Source of the DNA: Christensenellaceae bacterium OttesenSCG-928-K19
GTDB taxonomy: Bacteria > Bacillota > Clostridia > Christensenellales > Christensenellaceae
Assembly: GCA_030266015.1 (NCBI GenBank)
Contig: JAJDHD010000001.1
Coordinates: 91,472-155,471 of the forward strand
Length of the DNA: 64,000 nt
Direction: 5' to 3'
The first letter of the stretch is position 1. Each line of letters begins with the position of its first letter. Of this stretch, positions 26,416 to 34,547 are shown piece after piece. Below the pieces are notes generated by a model that had not been told where the DNA came from, searched no databases, and was given only the letters and a program-made list of their open reading frames with translations. The position numbers and the translations under genes were made by a program.

Positions 26416-27468
26416 TTACTTGCCTGTGCCATATTTTTTTGCTTCGTCAAACATCGCAATAATATTTTCCGCCGGGATTTCCGGCAATATGTAATCGTGG
26501 CTTGCCGCCACTATATATCTGCCGTATTTGCCGAGTATATCTATAATGCGGCGTGTTTCATCCCGAACCTGCTGCGGCGTGCCATAAGAAAGCAGCTCGT
26601 TTTCGTCGATACCGCCAAAGAAGATACACTCGTCTTTAAATTCATTCACCAGCTTTTCCGGCTCCATGTGCTCGGCATTCACCTGTATGGGGTTAATCGC
26701 GTCCACACCAATCTCAATCAGGTCGCCTATAATCTCGCTAATGTCGCCGCAGGAATGCAATGCCGTTACGCATCCGTTCCGCTTTGCCTGCTCAAACAGT
26801 TTGGCAAGGTATGGCTTGTAAAATTTGCGCCACATATCCGGCGCCATTAAAAGCGCCCGCTGGCTGCCCATGTCGTTGCCAATAAAATACATGTCAACAA
26901 GGCCTTTGTTTTGCTCAAACGTGCGCCTGTCCAGTTCATAATAAAAAGAAAAACAGTTCTCTATAATTGCCTCGCAAACAGCGGGGTTTACATACATATT
27001 CACAAAAAACTCTTCCATATCCATCAGCTCGGTGGAATCATGGAAAAACGGCGCCCATGTGCCTCCGATGAGGCAATAGTCCTTTGCCCATGCAATCTGT
27101 TCTTTTGTATATCCAACATCATAATGATCGGGATTTTCAAAATAAGGATAGGCCTCTACCTCTGCAACAGTTTCCACGCCCGCAAGCGGATGAGTCAACG
27201 CCTGTCCATAATGCGCGCCGCCGCGCACGATGCCCCACTCAGCCAATTGCCTGCCGTCCGCTGCCTTTTCGCGTTCCGGGCCGGTATATTTTGGTCGGAT
27301 CGTCTTAAAATCAAGTTCAAGTTTTTCATAAAGCGCATCGTCCTCATCCTTTGCGTTCAGGGCAAAAACGATGTTTTGTGTTGTTTCCGGCGCACCGCCA
27401 TACCACATGGGATACTGGTCCATATTCGTTCTTTTAAATGGTGCCAACGCCCGTTCCTTATGGTTCAT
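26416..27468 (-). CDS. URO-D-fold protein 1
   Basis: The 350-residue protein starts MNHKERALAPFKRTNMDQYP, a common N-terminus in sugar-locus URO-D-like proteins, and has the metal motif ALHSCGDIS and the end AASHDYILPEIPAENI. Like protein 3 it lacks the C-terminal Cys. It is the first gene after the strong terminator that follows the binding-protein gene, and AGGAATAGCG precedes the ATG. Function is inferred only from family and context: handling of a substituent on an imported sugar. Confidence 0.82.
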   Translation of the reverse strand: MNHKERALAPFKRTNMDQYPMWYGGAPETTQNIVFALNAKDEDDALYEKLELDFKTIRPKYTGPEREKAADGRQLAEWGIVRGGAHYGQALTHPLAGVETVAEVEAYPYFENPDHYDVGYTKEQIAWAKDYCLIGGTWAPFFHDSTELMDMEEFFVNMYVNPAVCEAIIENCFSFYYELDRRTFEQNKGLVDMYFIGNDMGSQRALLMAPDMWRKFYKPYLAKLFEQAKRNGCVTALHSCGDISEIIGDLIEIGVDAINPIQVNAEHMEPEKLVNEFKDECIFFGGIDENELLSYGTPQQVRDETRRIIDILGKYGRYIVAASHDYILPEIPAENIIAMFDEAKKYGTGK

Positions 27469-27496
27469 TCGCTATTCCTCCGGCAAGCATTTGCTT

Positions 27497-27542
27497 GAAA
27501 AAACCGTTTGAAAGAGGGGGATGGCTCCCCCTCTTAAACGGT
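27497..27542 (-). terminator. strong internal terminator of the sugar operon
   Basis: On the minus strand ACCGTTTAAGAGGGGG pairs with CCCCCTCTTTCAAACGGT around AGCCAT, followed by TTTTTT. It separates the four transport genes from the enzyme genes, so transport gene mRNA should exceed enzyme mRNA unless read-through is regulated. Confidence 0.85.
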
Positions 27543-27555
27543 GTATTGTGAGCCT

Positions 27556-28836
27556 CTACCACTGTGTCGGGTAGAATCCTTCCACGTTGTCTGATGTGAT
27601 CATATCTGTTGCAAGATAGCCTACGGGAAGTACTTCCTCGCCCGCAAACCATTCTGCCATGGTGCGTGCGCAAAGTCCCGCGTCGCCTTCTGCGCTCTGG
27701 TAGTTGATAATCAGCAGGTCACCTGCTTTTACAAGGTCCTGACCCGTCTTGGAGTTGCCGGCTGCAACAATCATAATGTCGTCGCGGCCCGCTTCCTTCA
27801 CGGCATCCACAGCGCCTGTTGCCTGTGCGGAGTCGTCCGCCAGGAAGATAGCGTTCAAATCATCGCCAAAGCGTGTGATCCAGTCAGAAACAACCTGTTT
27901 CACTTCTGCCGCCTCGAATCCGGGAGATTGGATATCCAGTGTTTTAATGTCAGGATACTTCTCTGCAAACTCTGTGATGGGGCCATAGGTGCGCGCATAG
28001 TAGGGGGATCCACCCGGATCATGCGTAATATAAGCGATACCGCCTTCGCCGCCCATTGCTTCGCCCAGCGTGTCGGCAAGCTGCCTCATTTGTGCCCAGT
28101 CGTCCGGGCCTGTCCATGCCGCCATGTAAGGCATTGCGTCAGAAGTTGTCAGCATGTTTGTGCCAAATGCCGCAATCCCGGCCTGTGTGATTTTACGGAA
28201 CTGCTGTACAGCATTCTCTGCCGAAAGCGGGATCAACGCAATCGCATCGGGCTGTGCGTTAATCGCCTGGTCAATAAGCTGGTCCTGCAGCGCCTGGTCC
28301 CAGTTGGGAGACCAAACTTCTACTTCCATGCCAAACGCTTCGCACGCCTGCTTCATGCCTTTTTCATAAGCGGTTGTCCATGCGTGGTCGCCATGAACAA
28401 TGGAAATCACTTTTTTGCCTTGCGGGCCGTCTCCGGGTGATGCAGGGATGCCTGCGTCCTTCTCACCTGCGTCCCAGCCGACATATTCCATGTCATAGTA
28501 GCGTCCTGCGTCGTCTTCGGGCAATGATGACGGATCTTCCGGGCGATCGGGGAATGCTTTTTCAATCGGATCGGGCATCAATTGCTGGTTGTCTGTTGTT
28601 TTTTCTGATGCAATAACAGCAGCAATGTCAATCGCGCCGCCCTCTGTGTTTGTGGCGTCCTCTTCAGCCGGTGTGTCGGCTGCGGGCTCTTCTGCAGCAG
28701 CGGTTTCTTCCGCGGCGGGTTCTTCTGCGGCAGCAGTTTCTTCCGCGGCGGGCTCCTCTGTCCCTGTGCTTGTGCATGCAACAACTGCAAACATCAGCAC
28801 CAGCACCAAAGCCACAATGGTCAATACTTTTTTCAT
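27556..28836 (-). CDS. sugar ABC transporter substrate-binding lipoprotein
   Basis: The 426-residue protein has a lipoprotein signal (KKVLTIVALVLVLMFAVVAC, lipid Cys at about residue 20), a Glu/Ala/Pro-rich linker with repeated EEPAAEETAA units, and a periplasmic-binding-protein type I domain of the RbsB class (from VISIVHGDHAWTTAYEKGM on). It would capture a sugar outside the membrane for the permeases encoded just upstream. Ribosome site AGGAGGAAAAA precedes the ATG at 28836. The extra acidic region before the binding domain, about 70 residues, is longer than in RbsB. Confidence 0.92.
   Translation of the reverse strand: MKKVLTIVALVLVLMFAVVACTSTGTEEPAAEETAAAEEPAAEETAAAEEPAADTPAEEDATNTEGGAIDIAAVIASEKTTDNQQLMPDPIEKAFPDRPEDPSSLPEDDAGRYYDMEYVGWDAGEKDAGIPASPGDGPQGKKVISIVHGDHAWTTAYEKGMKQACEAFGMEVEVWSPNWDQALQDQLIDQAINAQPDAIALIPLSAENAVQQFRKITQAGIAAFGTNMLTTSDAMPYMAAWTGPDDWAQMRQLADTLGEAMGGEGGIAYITHDPGGSPYYARTYGPITEFAEKYPDIKTLDIQSPGFEAAEVKQVVSDWITRFGDDLNAIFLADDSAQATGAVDAVKEAGRDDIMIVAAGNSKTGQDLVKAGDLLIINYQSAEGDAGLCARTMAEWFAGEEVLPVGYLATDMITSDNVEGFYPTQW
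28672..28765 (-). repeat. short in-frame repeats in the lipoprotein linker
   Basis: Three imperfect units of about 33 bases encode EEPAAEETAAA-type peptide repeats. The DNA (GCGGCGGGTTCTTCTGCGGC on the + strand) is repeated nearly exactly, so the number of units could vary between strains. Confidence 0.7.
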
Positions 28837-28895
28837 TTTTTTCCTCCTAGTTTTATAGTCTGTTTTTTTCAAGGCATTTTTGCCTGAAATTTGGT

Positions 28896-29942
28896 TCATA
28901 GTTTGGTTTTGCCCGATTCCTGCATATATTTTTGCACAAGATCGGGCCGAATGCCCAGCGTCTTTTGCTTGGCGTATTTGGTAAATGTTTCATATAGCAC
29001 GCAGAAGGCCAGCACAATACCGATAAAGAGTATCTGCACCTCAAACTTACCCACCAGCGTGGTGATTACGCCAAACATGGCGAGAATGGCCACGATGGAT
29101 ACAAATGTGTTGAGTACGCTGCCCTTGCCACCCGCAATATCCGTGCCGCCGATGATTGTGGCAGTGAGGCCCACCATCAGTGGGGCAATGCCCTTTTCCC
29201 CCAGTGTGGGGGTGGCTGTGCCCGCCGATACGCCATACAGCGCACCGCCAAGGCCGCAAAGGATGCCGGATATCATGAAGATGAGGATTGTGTTTCGGTC
29301 GCTCTTAATACCTGCCAGCCAGGCCGTCTCCAGATTGCCGCCCAGCATATAAACGTTGCGCCCAAACCTTGTTTTGGCAAGCACGACCATTAAGATAATC
29401 ACCGCCGCCAGCGTAAACAGGAACAGCACACTGAATGGAAGGAAGGGGATGGGGCTGCTGTTCAATATGTCGGTCACCTCAAAATCCCCTTTTACGCTAA
29501 TCTCAGCGCCGTTGCTGTAAATATTAAGCAGTCCTTTTATAACAAACTGCATACCCAGCGTTACGATAAAAGAATGTATTTTTGCTTTTGCTACCAGTAT
29601 ACCGTTGGCGAGGCCAAACAATGCGCCAACCCCAGCTGCCACCAAGAACGCAACGCCCCAGGGCAAGCCTTCCAGTGTTCTCATGCCCAGCACCATCATG
29701 GCGCCCATGGTGGCCATATAGCCTACCGAAAGATCCATGTGCCCGGCAATCATGCATAGTGTAAACGCCAGGCCGATAAAGGTGTAGAGTGATGAGCCGC
29801 TGAAGATTGATGTAAAGTTGTATAGTGTATAGAAGTTGTTTGCAAAGATTCCAAATATGAGCACAATCCCCAGAAACACAAACGCCCTGTAATCGTTGAT
29901 CATACTTGCGTGAAATTTTCTCTTGGTTTGTTCCATTGTCAC
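28896..29942 (-). CDS. sugar ABC transporter permease 2 (RbsC type)
   Basis: The 348-residue protein has about ten transmembrane helices and the RbsC-type cytoplasmic loop ALFGLANGILVAKAKIHSFI with the later GGTDIAGGKGSVLNT. It forms the membrane channel with the other permease. Its start overlaps the end of the upstream permease gene by 4 bases. Two different permeases rather than one are typical of a minority of RbsC-type importers (compare LsrC/LsrD), pointing to a heterodimeric channel. Confidence 0.93.
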   Translation of the reverse strand: MTMEQTKRKFHASMINDYRAFVFLGIVLIFGIFANNFYTLYNFTSIFSGSSLYTFIGLAFTLCMIAGHMDLSVGYMATMGAMMVLGMRTLEGLPWGVAFLVAAGVGALFGLANGILVAKAKIHSFIVTLGMQFVIKGLLNIYSNGAEISVKGDFEVTDILNSSPIPFLPFSVLFLFTLAAVIILMVVLAKTRFGRNVYMLGGNLETAWLAGIKSDRNTILIFMISGILCGLGGALYGVSAGTATPTLGEKGIAPLMVGLTATIIGGTDIAGGKGSVLNTFVSIVAILAMFGVITTLVGKFEVQILFIGIVLAFCVLYETFTKYAKQKTLGIRPDLVQKYMQESGKTKL

Positions 29943-30988
29943 GCCCTCCCCAGTTTTCTCTCAGAGCTGGTGTTGATCCATACCACGATGAGGAACACAA
30001 CGCCCGTCACCAGGTATTGGCTGAATGTGGAGATGCCGATCAATGTCATGATGTTTTTGAGCATTCCCACCACCAGCACACCGCCGAACACACCCACAAT
30101 GTTACCCTTGCCACCAGCCAGTGTCATGCCGCCCAGCAGCACGGCTGTGAGGCAGTCAAAGTCATACCCCTCACCGTTGGAATACGCGCCGATCTTGGTC
30201 ATGGATGTGTAGAATATACCGGCAATCGCTGCGCACAGCGAGCACAGAACATAAGCGAGAATAACTGTTTTGGCGCAGTTCACGCCCGAGAGCCGCGCAG
30301 CTTCGTAATTGGAGCCCACCATTTTTAGCTTATTGCCAAAACGTGTGCGTGTCATCATGAAGTAGGCGAAGACAAAGAGAACGATCATAACCACAACCAT
30401 AAGCGGCAGCGCGCCGTCAAAGAAATAGGTACGCGCAAAGGAGTTGAACTGTACTGCCGCCTGCTGTGCAAATTCGCTGTCGCCCGCTACCGTATCTGGG
30501 TAAATCTGCGAGCCACCCCATGCCACGCGCACAATGCCGGACAGCACCATGTTGAACGCCAGCGTCCAGATAATGGGGTTTGCGCGGAATTTGCCGATCA
30601 ATATGCCGTTTACCACACCAACCAGTGTGCCAGCCGCAATACCGCCCACCACACTGACTACAATGCCGAAGGGTATAAGCTGTACCGCCATCATGCCGGA
30701 CAAAGCCATTGTCATGGGCAGCGACATATCATTGAAATTTGCCGAGTACACCACAAACGCCAGCCCTGCACACGCCATGCCGGTAAGCGACACCGCGTTC
30801 AGGATGGACCGGATATTGTCGATGGAAACAAACCGCCCTTGCGCAATAATCAGTCCAATGACCAGCAGGATCGCAACAATAAAGTATGCGCCCGCACGGT
30901 TGATAAAAAGACTTGTCTTGCTAATGTCTGTTCTTCTGGAATCCTGCTTTATCCCGGGAGCTGTTGCCTGTTGTTCTTTTGTTGTCAT
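29939..30988 (-). CDS. sugar ABC transporter permease 1 (RbsC type)
   Basis: The 349-residue membrane protein has the same fold as its neighbour, with GTLVGVVNGILIGKFRANPI in the coupling loop and GGMTLAGGKGNIVGVFGG near the end. A hydrophilic N-terminus of about 25 residues precedes the first helix. It overlaps both the ATPase gene upstream and the second permease gene downstream by 4 bases, so three proteins of the importer are made from tightly coupled frames. Confidence 0.93.
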   Translation of the reverse strand: MTTKEQQATAPGIKQDSRRTDISKTSLFINRAGAYFIVAILLVIGLIIAQGRFVSIDNIRSILNAVSLTGMACAGLAFVVYSANFNDMSLPMTMALSGMMAVQLIPFGIVVSVVGGIAAGTLVGVVNGILIGKFRANPIIWTLAFNMVLSGIVRVAWGGSQIYPDTVAGDSEFAQQAAVQFNSFARTYFFDGALPLMVVVMIVLFVFAYFMMTRTRFGNKLKMVGSNYEAARLSGVNCAKTVILAYVLCSLCAAIAGIFYTSMTKIGAYSNGEGYDFDCLTAVLLGGMTLAGGKGNIVGVFGGVLVVGMLKNIMTLIGISTFSQYLVTGVVFLIVVWINTSSERKLGRA

Positions 30989-32514
30989 GATACGTGCCTC
31001 CCTTCCCCGTTTGCTGCCATCAGCAGCGTATTTTCATTTATTTCATGTTTTTGTATCTCGCCCACAATATATCCTTCCCGCAATATGATTGCCCTGTCGC
31101 AGAGGCCGACTACCTCGGGCAGGTCACTGGAGAGGAGTATTACACCGTTGCCCCGTGCCGCGTAATCCAGAACAGCCTGGTGGATAATCTGTTTTGCGCC
31201 GATATCCACGCCGCGTGTCGGTTCGTCCAGTACCAGCACGTCCACCGCTGTCGCCAGCCATTTTGCCATCAGCACCTTTTGCTGGTTACCGCCCGAAAGG
31301 TTGTTTACAAGACGAGCCGGCTCGGGTGGGTAGATGGAGAGTTCTTCAATTTTTTTATTTACTACGCCCAAATGTTTTTTGGGGTAATAGGAAGCTCCTT
31401 TGGAAAGCTGGTCGATGATTGTAACCAGTATGTTATCCGTTACGCTCTGGGTAATGGCCAGCCCCGCCACCTTGCGGTCTTCCGTCAGGTAGCCGATGCC
31501 GCCATTTACTGCTTGGGTCATATCTTTGAAGGAAACTTCCTTTCCATCCAGAACGACCGTTCCCTGGTCCAACGGGTCGGCGCCCACAAGCGAACGGCCG
31601 ATTTCCGTTCGTCCCGAGCCTGCGAGGCCCACAATGGCAAGCACTTCGCCCCGGTGTACGGTAAAATCAACATGGTGAAAAAATCCCCAGCGTGTGAAAT
31701 CCTTTACCGTGAGAAGTTCCTCGCCGATCTCTGCCGTATGCTCCGCATAAAACTCATTTACGGATTTGCCTACCATTTTCTCTATCAGGTGCTCAGTGGA
31801 TGTTTCTTCTACAGGATAAGTCCCCACTTTTTTACCGTCCCGCATAACGGTGATGTTATCCGCAACCTCGAAAATTTCTTGCAAATGGTGGGAAATGTAG
31901 ATGATGGCAAGGCCCTGCTTTTTTAGCGAATCGATAATGGCAAACAGCCGTTTTACCTCCTCGCTGGACAGTGCCGAGGTTGGTTCGTCCATAACGATGA
32001 TGGACGGGTTGCTGCCCAGCACCTTTGCGATCTCTGTCAACTGTGCGTCGCACTGGCTGATCTCGGAAACCTCCTTGGTGGGATCTTGCTTGCCCAGTCC
32101 CACGCGTTCCAGTAGTTCGCTTGCCTGTCGCACGGCTTCTTTTTTGTCGATAAAAAGCGCATTCTTTTTGGGCAATCTTCCCACAAGCAGGTTTTCGTAA
32201 ATGGAAATGCGCCTTGCCAGGCTCAACTCCTGGAAGATCATGCCCACGCCGTGTTCCTTTGCCAGGGAAGGGGAGTGTAATTCACACAGCTTTCCGTCGA
32301 TATAGATTTCCCCGGTGTAGTCGCTGTACAGGCCTGCCAGCATTTTCATTAGCGTGGACTTTCCTGCCCCGTTTTCACCGACAAGCGCATGTACCTCTCC
32401 GGCACGCACGGCAAAGTCCACTTGATCCACCGCCAGTGTGCCCGGAAAACGCTTGGATACGCTTCTCATTTCCAGCGCATAAGCATTTTCGTTTGTGTTC
32501 ACCGCTTCACTCAT
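30985..32514 (-). CDS. sugar ABC transporter ATPase (RbsA type, two ATPase domains)
   Basis: The 509-residue protein has two fused ATPase domains. The first has Walker A GENGAGKST and Walker B IIVMDEPTSALS; the second has the reduced Walker A GLAGSGRTEIG, signature NLSGGNQQK and Walker B VLVLDEPTRGVD, as normal for RbsA/MglA proteins. It is the first gene of the operon and drives uptake through the two permeases. The start lies 440 bases from the divergent response regulator gene, leaving room for shared control. Confidence 0.95.
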   Translation of the reverse strand: MSEAVNTNENAYALEMRSVSKRFPGTLAVDQVDFAVRAGEVHALVGENGAGKSTLMKMLAGLYSDYTGEIYIDGKLCELHSPSLAKEHGVGMIFQELSLARRISIYENLLVGRLPKKNALFIDKKEAVRQASELLERVGLGKQDPTKEVSEISQCDAQLTEIAKVLGSNPSIIVMDEPTSALSSEEVKRLFAIIDSLKKQGLAIIYISHHLQEIFEVADNITVMRDGKKVGTYPVEETSTEHLIEKMVGKSVNEFYAEHTAEIGEELLTVKDFTRWGFFHHVDFTVHRGEVLAIVGLAGSGRTEIGRSLVGADPLDQGTVVLDGKEVSFKDMTQAVNGGIGYLTEDRKVAGLAITQSVTDNILVTIIDQLSKGASYYPKKHLGVVNKKIEELSIYPPEPARLVNNLSGGNQQKVLMAKWLATAVDVLVLDEPTRGVDIGAKQIIHQAVLDYAARGNGVILLSSDLPEVVGLCDRAIILREGYIVGEIQKHEINENTLLMAANGEGRHVS

Positions 32515-32954
32515 AACTCACAATACCTCGCTTTATACTATTCTTCATCAAAAAAGATTATGTTTTTGTCTGCGTATTACGTGTGCGGAGGAGGCCAGAT
32601 GCACCGTAATAAAAGAACGGCAATTCTATATTTTTTTCTGACTACGCAGAAAAAACCTCTCGCACAGCATATCCTGCTATATACCTTGTGCATTTTCTGT
32701 TTTTTATTTATACCTATTTATATGTTTTCGGCAAAAAGTCATTGCGAAATGAAACTGTTGATCTTGCTTCATTATATCCACAAATTTGCAAAAAACAAAT
32801 GGATTATTTTTTCAAAAAGGTATAAATTTTTTACACTTTTGCGAACATAATTCACATAACGCCTCTCCGGGCGCTTTTACAATTGTTTACTTTTTTATTC
32901 CGTCACGTTATAATACCTAATAATAAGGACGATCACTTCCCAGAGGGTAATGTA
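32515..32954. promoter_or_regulatory. divergent control region of the sugar locus
   Basis: This 440-base, AT-rich gap separates the importer operon from the response regulator gene. Promoter for the regulator: TTTACT (32886-32891) and TATAAT (32909-32914), 17-base spacer. On the other side a TATAAA box lies near 32534-32539 for the importer. The sugar-responsive regulator should bind here, but I cannot single out a repeat with confidence. Confidence 0.5.
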
Positions 32955-34547
32955 ATGTATCGATTATTGATTGTAGATGATGAAGACCATCTGCGTAATT
33001 TGATTGCCAACCAGATTGACTGGCAGGGCATTGGGTTTGAAATTACATGTGCGCGTGATGGAAAAGAAGCGCTGGAGGTTGCAAAAGAGTTCCGACCAGA
33101 CGCCCTTTTGACGGATATCCGTATGCCCTTTATTGACGGATTGGAATTGATTCGGCTTTTGAAGGTTGAGATCCCCGGCCTTTTTACTGTGGTGCTTTCC
33201 GGCCATGACGAATTCGACTATGCAAAGAATTCGCTGCAAATGGGCGTTACCGACTATCTTCTAAAGCCCATTCGCCCAAGTATGCTTATCTCTACCATGA
33301 CAGGGCTGAAAGAGAAAATGGATGAAGCCGCCAGGCAGCAGCAGGATATTGAACACATCCGGCTGCAACTGGAAGAGAGTATGCCTTTTTTGCGGCAGCA
33401 ATATTTGATGATGCTGCTGCATGAATCCCAACCGGAAGCGCTCATTCGCCAGCAGTTTGAATACCTTGGGATAGAGCTTGTGGGCAGTGCGTATGCCCTT
33501 TGCCTGTTTGACCACAGCAGCCCCGCAAATCCCGCAGACAGGTTCTTTACCTATTTCGCCGTGCAGGAGATTCTAAAAAAGCAATTCCCCGAAAACGCCG
33601 TCTGCTTTTTTGATAACGCAGGCCTGCATTATATTATCTGTGGGTTGAGCGGTGAAAAACACGAGAGGGAAGCCATCAGCGCCTTGCTAGAGAACGCGAT
33701 TCAAACGGTTTGCTCCCGGCTTTCCCTCACGGCTACCGCCGCAGTGGGTTCAGACGTTGTTTCACTTTCCTGCCTGTCCCGTTCCTGCCAGACCGCTTTT
33801 GCCGCGCTGGACGGCAGGGTTGTGGGAGGGAAGGGGAAGGTATATGACGCAAAGGATTATTTATTAAAGGAAGACGCTGTTTTCCGGTTTTCCTTTCAGA
33901 ACGCAATGGAAATCCTTACCCGGTTGCCCTTTGAGCAGCCTGATGTATTCTGTCTTAAGCTGGACGCCCTTTTTGCGGAAATACGCTCGCAAAACTGCAC
34001 GGATATTACTTATTTGCATATTATTTTTGCTGATCTCATTAGTAATGCGCATAAAATCCTTTCTGAATACAAGGACAGCGCGGGTTCCATTAACGGGAAT
34101 ATTTACCATGAATTATTTTCTTTGAAAACGCTGGACGAAATGCAGGAGCTGGCCAGCCAGTATATTATGGCTGTGAAAAACCAGATAGACGCCGAGCGCT
34201 CGGAAAAGCAACAAAGCCTGATTGGCCAGGCGCACGATTATATTGACCAAAACTTTTGCGATTCGAGTCTCTCTTTAAGCAACGTGGCGCAGATGTTTTA
34301 TGTGTCGCCTTCCTATCTCAGCAATCTTTTCAAACGGAAATACAATATGAATTTTGTGGAATACGTTACTCGGCTGCGTATGGAAAAAGCAAAGCAACTG
34401 CTGGCTTCCTCTGCGCTGAAGACCTACGAAATCGCGGAGCAGACGGGGTATAATGACCCGCAGTATTTTTCTAACAGTTTTAAAAAATATACCGGACTCA
34501 CCCCGTCGGAATACAAGGCGGATGTTGCCGGCAAACAAACGTCATGA
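32955..34547 (+). CDS. YesN-type response regulator with AraC DNA-binding domain
   Basis: The 530-residue protein has an N-terminal receiver (acidic residues D8-D9, phosphoacceptor D54 in LLTDIRMPFIDG, Lys in YLLKPI), a middle region of about 290 residues, and a C-terminal AraC double helix-turn-helix (FCDSSLSLSNVAQMFYVSPS and TYEIAEQTGYNDPQYFSNSF). YesN proteins respond to carbohydrate signals relayed by YesM kinases. The ATG at 32955 follows GAGGGTAATGT. The kinase gene overlaps its end by 4 bases. Confidence 0.94.
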   Translation: MYRLLIVDDEDHLRNLIANQIDWQGIGFEITCARDGKEALEVAKEFRPDALLTDIRMPFIDGLELIRLLKVEIPGLFTVVLSGHDEFDYAKNSLQMGVTDYLLKPIRPSMLISTMTGLKEKMDEAARQQQDIEHIRLQLEESMPFLRQQYLMMLLHESQPEALIRQQFEYLGIELVGSAYALCLFDHSSPANPADRFFTYFAVQEILKKQFPENAVCFFDNAGLHYIICGLSGEKHEREAISALLENAIQTVCSRLSLTATAAVGSDVVSLSCLSRSCQTAFAALDGRVVGGKGKVYDAKDYLLKEDAVFRFSFQNAMEILTRLPFEQPDVFCLKLDALFAEIRSQNCTDITYLHIIFADLISNAHKILSEYKDSAGSINGNIYHELFSLKTLDEMQELASQYIMAVKNQIDAERSEKQQSLIGQAHDYIDQNFCDSSLSLSNVAQMFYVSPSYLSNLFKRKYNMNFVEYVTRLRMEKAKQLLASSALKTYEIAEQTGYNDPQYFSNSFKKYTGLTPSEYKADVAGKQTS

